A DNA stretch of 59,025 bases, taken from NCBI GenBank assembly GCA_964612675.1, contig CAZTDD010000027.1, positions 1 through 59,025 on the forward strand, given 5' to 3'. The DNA comes from CAZTDD01 sp964612675. GTDB lineage: Bacteria; Hinthialibacterota; Hinthialibacteria; Hinthialibacterales; JAKPRU01. A program made the position numbers and the translations under genes. Shown here piece after piece: positions 1 to 8,636 of the stretch. Below the pieces are notes generated by a model. That model ran no database searches and was not told the origin of the DNA. It was given only the letters and a program-made list of their open reading frames with translations. The first letter of the stretch is position 1; every line of letters begins with the position of its first letter.

Positions 1-68
1 TCTTTTTCCTCCCCCGAAGATCGGGGGAGGTTAGGAGGGGGTTGAAATCCGTATCGCTGACTTTCTGC
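1..68 (-). repeat. Dispersed palindromic repeat, copy 1 (CCCCCGATCTTCGGGGG family)
   Basis: Read on the minus strand this is a GTCAGCGATACGGATTTC arm, a C-rich run CAACCCCCTCCTAACC and a perfect hairpin CCTCCCCCGAT/ATCGGGGGAGG. The same block recurs at 9884-9945 and 17882-17945, and in weaker form at 17716-17824, 7081-7135 and 58925-59025. It follows the stop codon of the oxidoreductase gene at 75, so it could also act as a transcript end, but there is no clear T-run. Confidence 0.85.
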
Positions 69-74
69 CGTCCC

Positions 75-1322
75 TCACGCCTCGCGGATCTCGCGCTTGT
101 CCGCATCGTAGATCATCGTCTTTCCTGTCACATACGCCCGATCCGATAGGATTACCGCCACGCCGTGCTGGTAACCGGCGTCAATGTCGGCGTTCGGTTG
201 CTCGCGGGTCCGCAGACATTGGAGCCAGTTCTCCATGTGATGCGGCATTTCAACAGCTTCGATAGGCTTCTCACCTTCGATTCGATCCGCGTCATGCGTT
301 CCCTTCGTTGTAATGAACGGCTTATTCCACTCCGACATATCCACCATGCCTTTTGTACCGAAAAACCGCGTATAGCTCCCGCTTCCGTTCCCGAACATCG
401 TCGAATAACTCACGAGGAATCCCTCCGGATATTCGAGAATGGTCTGAACGGAATCCGGGCAGGTCCGCTGATTCTTGTATACATAGATTCCACCCATGGT
501 GACCGAGCGATGCGGGAATTTCGCGCCGGTGATGTAATGAACAAGGTCGATATAGTGACTCATAAATCCGCCGATCGGCCCGGAAGAGAATTCCCGGTAG
601 CCATACCATCCGGCGAACTGGTCTGCATCGAACGGGCGATAAGGCAGGTGCATCAGAAAAGCCTTCCAGTCGGCGCCCTCTTTCGTGACCGGTCGTTCCG
701 CGTATCGGTTCCAATACGGTTCGAGTCCGTTTCGGACTTGCTCTGTTTTACAGACGTCGCCAATCCCGCCCTTGCGGACGAGATTCTTAACAGCCGTGAA
801 CGACCCCCAACTGCGCAGCTGAGTGCCGACCTGACAAACAACATCGTTCTTTTTCACGGCGTCGACCGCGTCTTTGAGTTCCTCCAGGTTCATCGCGATA
901 GGTTTTTCTTGATAGATATCTTTGTGGGCTTCCGCGGAGGCTTTGAGGACCCGTGCGTGTTGATGATCGGGGCACGCAACCACAACCGCGTCCACATCAT
1001 CCAAGGCCAACAGTTCTTCGAACCGTGTGGTTTCTTTCGGGTCGCGTCCCCACCATTCTTTCACCATTGCGGCGGCCTGCTGCCGGTTTTCATCCCACGG
1101 GTCGCACAGCGCGGTGATCTCCACGTTTTCCTTCTCGCTGAAACGATAGATATCTTTCATGTGGGCGTTTCGGCCCCGGCTGCCGGTACCGACGATCCCG
1201 ATGTGCAGCTTGTCGTTCGCGCCGTGGACACGCCCCGCGACCGACGCCGCCAGCGGAACACTCGCAGCCACACCCGCCGAACGGCTCAAAAACTCTCTTC
1301 GATTCAAAGGTTGCTGGGTCAT
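75..1322 (-). CDS. Gfo/Idh/MocA family oxidoreductase with Tat signal peptide
   Basis: Predicted NAD(P)-dependent sugar or inositol dehydrogenase-like protein exported by the Tat pathway. The N-terminus carries the twin-arginine motif LNRREFLSRSAG followed by a hydrophobic Ala/Val stretch. A Rossmann dinucleotide fold follows (GIVGTGSRGR), then the family motif YQEKPIA in which EKP supplies the catalytic-region lysine. The C-terminal half resembles the usual alpha/beta substrate domain of Tat-exported members in Planctomycetes-like bacteria. I chose the ATG at 1322 because AAAGGAG lies 8 bases upstream; an in-frame start 10 codons earlier has no such site. Length (415 aa) is normal. The substrate cannot be told from sequence. 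It stands alone on this strand with repeat copy 1 just downstream. Confidence 0.92.
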   Translation of the reverse strand: MTQQPLNRREFLSRSAGVAASVPLAASVAGRVHGANDKLHIGIVGTGSRGRNAHMKDIYRFSEKENVEITALCDPWDENRQQAAAMVKEWWGRDPKETTRFEELLALDDVDAVVVACPDHQHARVLKASAEAHKDIYQEKPIAMNLEELKDAVDAVKKNDVVCQVGTQLRSWGSFTAVKNLVRKGGIGDVCKTEQVRNGLEPYWNRYAERPVTKEGADWKAFLMHLPYRPFDADQFAGWYGYREFSSGPIGGFMSHYIDLVHYITGAKFPHRSVTMGGIYVYKNQRTCPDSVQTILEYPEGFLVSYSTMFGNGSGSYTRFFGTKGMVDMSEWNKPFITTKGTHDADRIEGEKPIEAVEMPHHMENWLQCLRTREQPNADIDAGYQHGVAVILSDRAYVTGKTMIYDADKREIREA

Positions 1323-1495
1323 ATCAAAAACTCCTTTGGATGTGCCGGACAAATCGATCCCGTCCGGCAGCAGTAGATTCGTTTCGAACAGTTCTATTGT
1401 GAGACAATGTGGACGGAAGATCTAGTCTCTAAAACAAAAGGAGACCTTTGAGAGGGAGAGCGTTCAAAAGCGAGAATCCATCGGCAGGCCGTCGG

Positions 1496-1780
1496 CTATT
1501 TTTCGTTCGTATTGGGGGCAGGCTGCTCCTGCGATTGACTGTTCTGCGTCGTGGCGGTTTGTGGTTCCGACATCCGCTTCTTTTCTCGAATCTCGTGAAA
1601 CCGGGCCTTTGCCCGTTCGTACCAACGGCGGACGAAAGGTACATCTTTCGACAACAGAGCAAGACCGGCCAAACCAAAGATCCATCCCTGAAATATCGGA
1701 ATCAACCCGCCGATGACGCCGATAATCAACAAGATAATACCCGCTGTGATTCGACAGACTTTGAGGATGACGGGCTTCAT
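1496..1780 (-). CDS. Small PGPGW-type membrane protein
   Basis: About 94 residues. A hydrophobic N-terminal pair of helices (VCRITAGIILLIIGVIGGLI and IFQGWIFGLAGLALLS) surrounds the P-x-x-QGW core typical of the PGPGW/DUF454-like transmembrane family. A basic segment, VRRWYERAKARF, and a Gln/Pro-rich hydrophilic tail follow. The cytoplasmic tail is inferred from the positive charges after the second helix. Either the GTG at 1789 or the ATG at 1780 could start it; neither has a strong ribosome site. No function is known for this family. Confidence 0.8.
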   Translation of the reverse strand: MKPVILKVCRITAGIILLIIGVIGGLIPIFQGWIFGLAGLALLSKDVPFVRRWYERAKARFHEIREKKRMSEPQTATTQNSQSQEQPAPNTNEK

Positions 1781-2100
1781 ATAGATCACGGGGTCCGAAT
1801 CGGAATAAGAGAGAGTATAGTATCGGTCTGCACTCTCAAGTCAAAGCCGTGTTTATATTCCGAACTCCGGACCGCCAGACTGGTGATTTGAAAAAGGAAA
1901 TGTGGGCTCCGTTGCCGTCACGGTGCCCTCTTTTTAGGAAAAACTTGCGGAAAGCTCCTTTTCAGCGAGAGGTACTCCGGTATATCCTTGGGGAAGAATA
2001 TCGCGGATGGGATCAAGGACAACCGGCTCGGCGGGAGCCTCACCCTCCCAGTCGCACAGCCCCCCGGCGCATTTCGAGAACACACAGGACAGGTGGTTTA
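1781..2100. other. Intergenic region between divergent genes
   Basis: About 320 bases between the PGPGW gene and the DUF2802-like gene. It holds one half-palindrome of the GGCTCGGCGGGAGCC...CCCTCCC repeat family at 2024-2050. An open frame runs through it in frame with the downstream gene, but it has low-quality composition and no domain, so I take it as non-coding. Confidence 0.6.
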
Positions 2101-2556
2101 ATGGAATATGTCCTTTACAGTGCGCTTACTCTGATCGACGCAGTACTGATCTGGTGGATCTTCGTTCTGCGACGTGAGATTCGCGACTTGCGCGACACGG
2201 TCGAGACACGTCGGGAACCGCCGGGGCTGAGCCGAGATGAGTTGGAAGCACTACAGAAATCGCTCTGCGCTCTGGTCGAAAGTCTGGAGACCTATACAGA
2301 AGACCGGATGGCGGAAATGCGTGAACAGGTAAAGCAAGTACAGGTACTGGTGGAGTCCTATCAGCCTGCGGTTTCGACCACGGGCGGGGGACGGGGCCGC
2401 GGAATCCGTGTGCGGCCCGATTCCAGCCTGATAGAACATCGAGAAAAGGAGAAGATCATTGCTCTACACCGTGAGGGCAGAAGCGCGCAAGAGATCTCAC
2501 GCGAACTTCACGTGACTGCCAGCGAAGTGGAGCTGGTCATTCGGTTGACATCATGA
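2101..2556 (+). CDS. DUF2802/DUF6115-like membrane-anchored coiled-coil protein
   Basis: A 151-residue protein with one N-terminal membrane helix (YVLYSALTLIDAVLIWWIFV), a charged coiled coil (about residues 25-75), a Gly/Arg linker and a C-terminal helix-turn-helix-like end (LHREGRSAQEISRELHV) followed by ASEVELVIRL. This layout matches the DUF2802 and DUF6115 families, which elsewhere often sit in or near flagellar gene clusters. A flagellar cluster starts 8 kb away here, but the link is only suggestive. The ATG at 2101 begins the conserved part; the frame is open further upstream without domain content. Its stop overlaps the purB start as ATGA, so the two are probably translationally coupled. 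Confidence 0.75.
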   Translation: MEYVLYSALTLIDAVLIWWIFVLRREIRDLRDTVETRREPPGLSRDELEALQKSLCALVESLETYTEDRMAEMREQVKQVQVLVESYQPAVSTTGGGRGRGIRVRPDSSLIEHREKEKIIALHREGRSAQEISRELHVTASEVELVIRLTS

Positions 2557-3851
2557 TCGAACGGTATACCCGCCCGGAAATGGGGCACATCTGGAGTGAA
2601 GAGAACAAGTATCGGACCTGGCTGCGAGTGGAAATCGCCGCGTCGCGCGCTATGGCGCAGCTCGGCAAGGTGCCGGAAGACGCGCTGAGAGAAATCGAGG
2701 AGAAGGCCGACTTCGAGATTCCCCGAATCCGTGAACTGGAGAAAACGCTGGACCATGAAACCATCGCGTTTTTGACGGCTGTTGGAGAGAAAGTGGGGCC
2801 GGCTTCACGGTTCATCCACATGGGCCTGACCTCTTCCGACAAACTCGACACCGCGTCTGCACTCCAACTGGTTCAGTCCGCGGACCTGATCGCGGGAGGT
2901 TTGCGAGACCTCAAGACAGCGGTCGGCCGCCGCGCTGTGCAGCACAAACACACGGTCATGATCGGTCGGACACACGGTGTACATGCCGAACCGATCACCT
3001 TCGGGTTGAAACTCGCCATCTGGTACGAAGAGCTCCGCCGTCATGTGATCCGCCTGGGGAACGCACGAAAAGCAATCGCGGTCGGCAAGGTATCCGGCGC
3101 TGTGGGAACCTATTCGCATGTCGATCCCGAGGTCGAACGGCTGGTCTGCAAGGACCTGGGACTCGAACGGGAGTCGGTCTCCAATCAGATCGTTCAGCGT
3201 GATCGTCACGCAGAGTATCTGAATACGCTGGCCCTGCTCGGATGTACGCTGGAGAAAATGGCTCTCGAAATTCGCGGCCTTCAACGCACCGAGGTCCACG
3301 AAGTCGAAGAACCTTTCCCGAAAGGCCAAAAAGGCTCCTCTTCGATGCCGCATAAGAAGAACCCGAATCTCACCGAGCGTGTCTGCGGCCTCGCCCGCTT
3401 GCTTCGCGGGTATGCGATCACCGGCATGGAGAACGTTGCGCTATGGCATGAACGCGATATCTCTCACTCGTCGAACGAGCGGGTGACGCTGATGGATGCG
3501 TCCATCCTCGTCGATTACCTGTTGGACCGGATGACGTGGGTCATCAGCGACATGCAGGTTTTTCCGGAACGAATGAGGCAAAACCTCGATTTAACCGGCG
3601 GCCTTGTTTTCTCGCAGAAGGTCCTGCTCGCGCTCACCAAAGCCGGGATGTCGCGAGAGGATGCGTACGCGATTGTCCAAGAATCGTCGATGACGGTTTG
3701 GGAGAAGGGGGGGCATCTACGCGATCTTCTCAGCCGGAATGCCGACGTCAAAAAACACATCAACGAGCAAGAACTGGATGAGTGTTTCGGGCTGGGGAAT
3801 CTGCTGGAGATGGCGGATGTTGTCTTCGAGCGAATTGGGTTGACGGGTTGA
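2553..3851 (+). CDS. purB: Adenylosuccinate lyase
   Basis: Cytoplasmic enzyme (EC 4.3.2.2) of purine synthesis that splits SAICAR and adenylosuccinate, releasing fumarate. At 432 residues it has the usual length of the short bacterial form. The fumarase/aspartase superfamily signature is present (GSSSMPHKKNP, about residue 262), together with the N-terminal RYTRPEMGHIWSEENKY and the TSSDKLDT and MIGRTHGVHAEP motifs that carry catalytic residues. The start ATG overlaps the stop of the upstream DUF2802-like gene by four bases. The other purine genes in the window, purF and folD (one-carbon supply), lie about 17-20 kb away, so this is not a purine operon. Confidence 0.97.
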   Translation: MIERYTRPEMGHIWSEENKYRTWLRVEIAASRAMAQLGKVPEDALREIEEKADFEIPRIRELEKTLDHETIAFLTAVGEKVGPASRFIHMGLTSSDKLDTASALQLVQSADLIAGGLRDLKTAVGRRAVQHKHTVMIGRTHGVHAEPITFGLKLAIWYEELRRHVIRLGNARKAIAVGKVSGAVGTYSHVDPEVERLVCKDLGLERESVSNQIVQRDRHAEYLNTLALLGCTLEKMALEIRGLQRTEVHEVEEPFPKGQKGSSSMPHKKNPNLTERVCGLARLLRGYAITGMENVALWHERDISHSSNERVTLMDASILVDYLLDRMTWVISDMQVFPERMRQNLDLTGGLVFSQKVLLALTKAGMSREDAYAIVQESSMTVWEKGGHLRDLLSRNADVKKHINEQELDECFGLGNLLEMADVVFERIGLTG

Positions 3852-3902
3852 CCGACGGGCCTCCGCGCAGGCTGCGCCGGTCAGCAGAGAGGAGATCGAC
3901 CG

Positions 3903-6884
3903 ATGAAACCGATCTGTCTGATTCTTGTTCTTTTTTCGACGGTTTGTTTTGTGGGAGCAACCTCCCTTTTCGACGACCGACAATCGCAGGACTGGACCTT
4001 CCAGGGCGACGGAACGGGGGAACGGGAAAACCTCGGCGGAGATCGAGGATTCGTGTTGTCTGTCGAGGGGAACGGCAAGAATGCGGGGTCCTGGTTCAGC
4101 CCCGATATTCCATTCGCACCGGGCAAGCACTACCGCTTACGCTTTGCGGCGCGAAGAGGTGAAGACGCCTGGGGCGGTTTGATCGTCTCGGGACCGACAT
4201 TTGCGAATCACGATTTCCAGGGGACCGATCAATGGCGATCCTACAGCTTCGTTTTCACTGTTCCCGATGCTGTCCATCGCGCGCCTATCCGCGTCGGCCA
4301 GTGGCACCTGGACGGCACGGCATGCTTTGACGAAATGTGCCTTTCCGAGGTCGAACCTGTTTACAAAACTCGAAACGGGCTCCACCTCGGTAATGGAGAA
4401 AAGATCACAGGGAACGAGTATACCGCTTCCCACGAGATGAGCGCGGAAGCTTCGAATTCCTGCCGGTTTCTCGATTCGTTCACCGCATCGTTCAACTCGA
4501 GTCGCTGGGTGTTTTCAGAGGGCGCGTTTGTGACATATGCCCACGCTGTACCCGGCGTTTGGATGGAATCGGCCCGTCTTGAATTGGGCGTTAATTACTA
4601 CCAGCGCGGACGCTTGAAAGTCGTCGCTTGCGCAGAAGATCGGGAGATCCTGCTGGGATACGTCGGCGAGAAGAAACCGGTATCGTTCGACTTGCCAACC
4701 CAGCTATTTCCCGCTGAACGCGTCGATATCCGTCTTGTCGGTGAAGGCGATCCGTGCTCACTCCAGGTCGATCGGTATGTGTTCAAGGCCGAGTTATCGG
4801 ACGCACCGGGAAATCTCTCCGGTTCGACCGATTTCCTCGAAGTGAAAGAACGCTCGCCCGACTTTCCCGTGGAGATTGTGGATCTTGGCGATCGAGTTCC
4901 CGGCGCTCAGAACGAGATCGTTATTCACACAATGAAGAGTTCGGACGAGGACGTGACGGTTACGGTTGAAATAGAAAAAGAAACCGAAGAGTTCCGGCAT
5001 CGATTTCGTATTCAGCCAAAGGAAAACGCACGTTATCGGCTGCCGTATGAGCTATTTGGCGCCGGGTCTTACACCCTTTGTATTAAGGTCCATTCGGACG
5101 AGTGGGGAGAGTATGTGGCACTCTCCGAGTTCGATGTTTCTTATCTACACGATTCCTCGTACGGCTATCGTCTCTCCTCCGACGATATGGCGGACATTTG
5201 GTGGTGTGGATCGACACGGAAGGTGAGTCGGTTGAGACCTGTGCCGAAAGACCCCGGACGCATTATCGAAATCGGTGCGGCCCGTGGCGAATACGAACCT
5301 TTCCAGCTCGTCATTCGACCCGGTCGTGATAGTCAGAAAGTCTCGGTACACGTGTCAGATTTGAAAAACCCCGATGGAGGACGAATCGATACGTCAAACA
5401 TCTCGGTTCGACACGTGGAATACGTTTATGTACATCACGAAACAGACTCGATTGGAACAGAAGCGTATTGGCCGGACCCCCTGCCTCCGTATAAAGGGCC
5501 ATTCCCAGTATCGGCAGGCCGGAATTATCCCCTATGGATCACAGTGTTCGTTCCACGGGGCACAGCAGCGGGCGAGTATCGAGGAACACTCAATGTGATG
5601 CTGGATGGGAGAGAGCACCGAGTCCCGCTGCGCGTCCAAGTCTATGATTTCGAGATCCCGGAGCGCCCCTCCATCCGAACGGCATTCGGATTCAGCGCGG
5701 GCCGACTCAAGGAGTTTCACAATCTCGAAACCGACGAGCAATATGAAACGGTTTTCGATCTGTATATGCAGAACTTCGCGAAGCACCGGATCTCTCCGTA
5801 CAACCCGACCGCGCTGGCACGGATTGAGCATGACCTTGTAGGAGGTGAAGACGGAACGCTGCATTTTCAGTTCGATTTCTCCGAGTTCGACAAGGCAGGC
5901 GAGCGATACTTCGATGATTTCAAATTCACCTCACTTCGTCTCCCACTCGTCGGCCTCGGCGGAGGGACATTCCACAGCCGCCGTATGGGCGAGATCGCCG
6001 GTCATGTTCAGGGCTCCGAAGAGCACAAACGGCTATTCCACGAGTATGCGACCACGGTCCAGGAACATCTCCGTCAAAAAGGATGGCTCGACGAGGCCTA
6101 TATCTATTGGTTCGACGAGCCGCAGCCCAAGGATTACGAGTTCGTTCAAAACACGATGGAACTGATCGACCGCCATGCGCCCGACCTGACGCGAATGCTG
6201 ACCGAGCAGCCGGAACGAGAGTTGTTCGGCTTTGTCGATCTGTGGTGTCCGATTCTACATGCCTACAAAGAGGAATTGTGTCACGAACGGCAGGAGAAGG
6301 GGGAAGAGATCTGGTGGTATGTGTGTACCGGTCCGAAAGCGCCTTATCCGGGCCTGTTCATAGACCATCACGCCATCGAGATGCGGATGTGGCTGTGGAT
6401 GACTTACAAGTATGACGTTCAAGGATGTCTGGTCTGGGCGACAAATTACTGGTCGAGCCCGACTGCGTTTCCCGGCCCGGAGATTCAAGACCCCTGGGAA
6501 GACCCGATGAGCTATGTCACGGGCTACGGCAGACCGGCAGGCCATATCGGTTATTGGGGAAATGGGGATGGGCGGTTCATCTATCCGCCACGCGACTGGA
6601 AATCCGGCGAGGCGATGGTATCCGGTCCGGTCGATTCGTTCCGGTGGGAGATGCTTCGTGAGGGTCTGGAGGATTGTGAGTATTTCTTCGCCCTGAAAAA
6701 ACTTCTCGACGATCCGTCCATCCATATTGCTCCTGGAGATAGAGATCGTGCGAAGGAGCTTCTACAAGTTCCAGAGGAAATCGTCACCAGCCTGACCGAT
6801 TTCACAAAAGACCCACGACTGCTGGACGAAAGGAAACGAGAAATCGGTGAGTTGATTACGGAGATTGTGGAGGAAATAGAATAA
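3903..6884 (+). CDS. Secreted DUF4091 / GH123-like glycosidase-type protein
   Basis: 993 residues with a clear signal peptide (CLILVLFSTVCFVGATS). About residues 20-130 resemble a carbohydrate-binding beta-sandwich (WTFQGDG ... GKHYRLRFAARRG). Beta-rich domains follow, then from about residue 430 the DUF4091 region with a TIM-barrel-like section. The dipeptide Asp-Glu in IYWFDEPQPKDY sits where the adjacent Asp/Glu catalytic pair of GH123 N-acetylgalactosaminidases lies; this comparison is from family knowledge, not a computed alignment. The C-terminus is GPVDSFRWEMLREGLEDCEY, typical of the family. It starts 51 bases after purB behind AGGAG. A shorter paralogue sits at 46697-48664. Predicted role: glycan degradation outside the cytoplasm. 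Confidence 0.85.
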   Translation: MKPICLILVLFSTVCFVGATSLFDDRQSQDWTFQGDGTGERENLGGDRGFVLSVEGNGKNAGSWFSPDIPFAPGKHYRLRFAARRGEDAWGGLIVSGPTFANHDFQGTDQWRSYSFVFTVPDAVHRAPIRVGQWHLDGTACFDEMCLSEVEPVYKTRNGLHLGNGEKITGNEYTASHEMSAEASNSCRFLDSFTASFNSSRWVFSEGAFVTYAHAVPGVWMESARLELGVNYYQRGRLKVVACAEDREILLGYVGEKKPVSFDLPTQLFPAERVDIRLVGEGDPCSLQVDRYVFKAELSDAPGNLSGSTDFLEVKERSPDFPVEIVDLGDRVPGAQNEIVIHTMKSSDEDVTVTVEIEKETEEFRHRFRIQPKENARYRLPYELFGAGSYTLCIKVHSDEWGEYVALSEFDVSYLHDSSYGYRLSSDDMADIWWCGSTRKVSRLRPVPKDPGRIIEIGAARGEYEPFQLVIRPGRDSQKVSVHVSDLKNPDGGRIDTSNISVRHVEYVYVHHETDSIGTEAYWPDPLPPYKGPFPVSAGRNYPLWITVFVPRGTAAGEYRGTLNVMLDGREHRVPLRVQVYDFEIPERPSIRTAFGFSAGRLKEFHNLETDEQYETVFDLYMQNFAKHRISPYNPTALARIEHDLVGGEDGTLHFQFDFSEFDKAGERYFDDFKFTSLRLPLVGLGGGTFHSRRMGEIAGHVQGSEEHKRLFHEYATTVQEHLRQKGWLDEAYIYWFDEPQPKDYEFVQNTMELIDRHAPDLTRMLTEQPERELFGFVDLWCPILHAYKEELCHERQEKGEEIWWYVCTGPKAPYPGLFIDHHAIEMRMWLWMTYKYDVQGCLVWATNYWSSPTAFPGPEIQDPWEDPMSYVTGYGRPAGHIGYWGNGDGRFIYPPRDWKSGEAMVSGPVDSFRWEMLREGLEDCEYFFALKKLLDDPSIHIAPGDRDRAKELLQVPEEIVTSLTDFTKDPRLLDERKREIGELITEIVEEIE

Positions 6885-6934
6885 TCAGAATCGGGTTGCC
6901 TTGAGGATTCCATCCCAGAATCCGAGAGGGCACA

Positions 6935-7010
6935 GCAAAAAGTCGGGCGGAGTTCTTCCCCCTCTCCCCCTGGGAGAGGGAACCTCCGCTGCCAATTTCA
7001 GACTTTTTGC
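6935..7010. repeat. Palindromic repeat with GCAAAAAGTC arms
   Basis: Perfect 10-base inverted arms (GCAAAAAGTC at 6935-6944, GACTTTTTGC at 7001-7010) enclose a second hairpin, CCCCCTCTCCCCCTGGGAGAGGG. The GCAAAAAGTC arm also occurs in the copies at 9884, 17882 and 58999, so this is a variant of the same family. It lies in the gap between the DUF4091 gene and the convergent pta gene. Confidence 0.8.
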
Positions 7011-7080
7011 GACGCCATCAATCCATGGGGGTGTAACAAGTTAAGGAACCGCTGGTCCGCAAAAGTGCGCGAGTGTTTAT

Positions 7081-7135
7081 AAGTCGAGTATTTTCAACCC
7101 CCTCTGTATCTCCCCCAATCTTGGGGGAGAGTCCT
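7081..7135. repeat. Dispersed palindromic repeat, short variant
   Basis: A TTTTCAACCCCCTCTGTATC run is followed by the hairpin CTCCCCCAATCTTGGGGGAG. The same CCCCTCTGTATCTC string reappears at 58930 near the right end of the window. A third hairpin, CCACCCCCAA/TTGGGGGTGG, follows at 7183-7208. Together these three palindromes fill the 363-base gap before pta; I see no gene in it. Confidence 0.75.
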
Positions 7136-7247
7136 CATTTGCTCATTTTGCAAAAGAGTCCTTACCTGCTCATCGGCGGGTGCCACCCCCAACTCCGCTT
7201 GGGGGTGGGGCAGGCACAAAGGCCCGCCCCTTTCGTTCTTTTCACAA

Positions 7248-8249
7248 CTACTTCGTCATTGCCTGAACAGCGGTGATTGCGGCGACGTTTGCGATATCCC
7301 GTGCCGAACATCCGCGCGAAAGATCGTTGACCGGTTTTGCAAATCCCTGCAGCAAGGGGCCATACGCCTCCGCTTTCGCCAGGCGCTCGGTGAGTTTGTA
7401 GGCGATGTTCCCCGAGTCGAGGTCCGGGAAGATCAAGGTGTTGGCCTTTCCGGCAACGCTGCTGTCGGGGCATTTGCGGTTCGCGATTTCGGGGATCAGC
7501 GCTGAATCCGCCTGCAGCTCCCCATCGACCTTGAGATGGGACGCTTTCTCTTTGACGATTTTGAGAGCGTTGCGGACTTTATCGATTCGCGGATGCTCCG
7601 CGCTCCCGTACGTCGAGAACGAAAGCATCGCCACGATGGGCTCGACGTCAAGCAGCGCCTTGGTCGAATCCGCGGTCGCAATAACAATATCGGCGAGCTG
7701 TTCCTCGTTCGGATCGGGCACAACGCCGCAATCGCCGTACATCAGCGTTCCACCAACGCCGTACGGACAATCCGGAATGACCATCATGAAGCACGAGGAA
7801 ACGGTCTTGATGCCCGATTTCGGCCCGATGATATGGAGCGTCGTGCGCACCACTTTGCTTGTGGCGGTGATCGCACCGGCCACCATGCCGTCCGCCTGTT
7901 CCTGGGCGACCATCATCGCACCGAGGTAGACCTTGTCCTGCATCAGTTCGGCGGCTTGCTCTTTGGTCATGCCTTTGTGCTTTCGTTTCTCATACAGCGC
8001 TTCGACCCAGGCATCGCGGTCTTCGTTTTCCGCGGGATTCCAGAGAGTCGCTCCGTCGATGGAGACGTTCTCCTTTTGGGCGAGACCGCGCATTTCATCG
8101 GGATCGCCGACCAGGATAATGTCGGCCGTTCCTTCCTCGAGCACAGTCGCAGCCGCCTGAATCGTGCGCGGATCTTCCGATTCGGGCAATACAATCCGCT
8201 GCCGATTCGCCTTCGCATTGTCTTTGATGGTTTGGAGTGGGTGAACCAT
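7248..8249 (-). CDS. pta: Phosphate acetyltransferase
   Basis: 333 residues, the short single-domain form (EC 2.3.1.8) that interconverts acetyl-CoA and acetyl phosphate in the cytoplasm. Family blocks seen: IVLPESEDPRTIQAA at the N-terminus, GMVAGAITATSKVVRTTL, MYGDCGVVPDPN, MLSFSTYGSAEHP and a C-terminal GFAKPVNDLSRGCSA that matches the Pta signature around the active site. No acetate kinase gene is adjacent, so acetate metabolism is not organised here as the usual ackA-pta pair. It is the last gene of a minus-strand run with hpf 48 bases upstream. Confidence 0.95.
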   Translation of the reverse strand: MVHPLQTIKDNAKANRQRIVLPESEDPRTIQAAATVLEEGTADIILVGDPDEMRGLAQKENVSIDGATLWNPAENEDRDAWVEALYEKRKHKGMTKEQAAELMQDKVYLGAMMVAQEQADGMVAGAITATSKVVRTTLHIIGPKSGIKTVSSCFMMVIPDCPYGVGGTLMYGDCGVVPDPNEEQLADIVIATADSTKALLDVEPIVAMLSFSTYGSAEHPRIDKVRNALKIVKEKASHLKVDGELQADSALIPEIANRKCPDSSVAGKANTLIFPDLDSGNIAYKLTERLAKAEAYGPLLQGFAKPVNDLSRGCSARDIANVAAITAVQAMTK

Positions 8250-8297
8250 GGAAACTTCCCCTTGTTCGTTCAGAGTGTGATGAAATCATCCGCATTA

Positions 8298-8597
8298 TCA
8301 GGAATGCGGTGAATAATCGGTGACTTTTTCTTTTCGCTTTTTGATCTGTTTGAAGAGTTTATCCAGCGCGCTTTCGGCGCAGATGACCAGGTCTTCGCCC
8401 TGCTCTTTTGCTCGAAAATCCTGACCGTACGCCCGAGCGGAGACCTCGACCCCTCGGTCGGGACGGTCATGAACAATGATCACGTTGAGCTGCCCCGTCG
8501 GTTTCGAGACACGTTCCACTTTCTTTAGTTTCTTCTCCAGACATTGTTGGATGTCCGGGGTCACTTCTCCTCCGCGACTTGTGACATCCAGTTTCAT
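8298..8597 (-). CDS. hpf: Short ribosome hibernation promoting factor
   Basis: 99 residues with the HPF/YfiA fold: MKLDVTSRGGEVTPDIQQCL, then EKKLKKVERV, a central strand with HDRPDRGVEVSARAYGQDF and a final helix ESALDKLFKQIKKRK. It is the short form without the C-terminal dimerisation domain, so it probably binds the 30S decoding site in stationary phase. AAAGGAGG lies 5 bases before the ATG, a strong ribosome site suggesting high expression. It is grouped with pta on the minus strand. Confidence 0.93.
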   Translation of the reverse strand: MKLDVTSRGGEVTPDIQQCLEKKLKKVERVSKPTGQLNVIIVHDRPDRGVEVSARAYGQDFRAKEQGEDLVICAESALDKLFKQIKKRKEKVTDYSPHS

Positions 8598-8636
8598 GAT
8601 AACCTCCTTTCTCGACCACGCGTATCTGTCCGGCTC

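Noticed and set aside
165..1376. 403-codon plus-strand open frame opposite the Tat oxidoreductase
   Set aside because: Antisense shadow of a well-supported gene; no recognisable motif or ribosome site.
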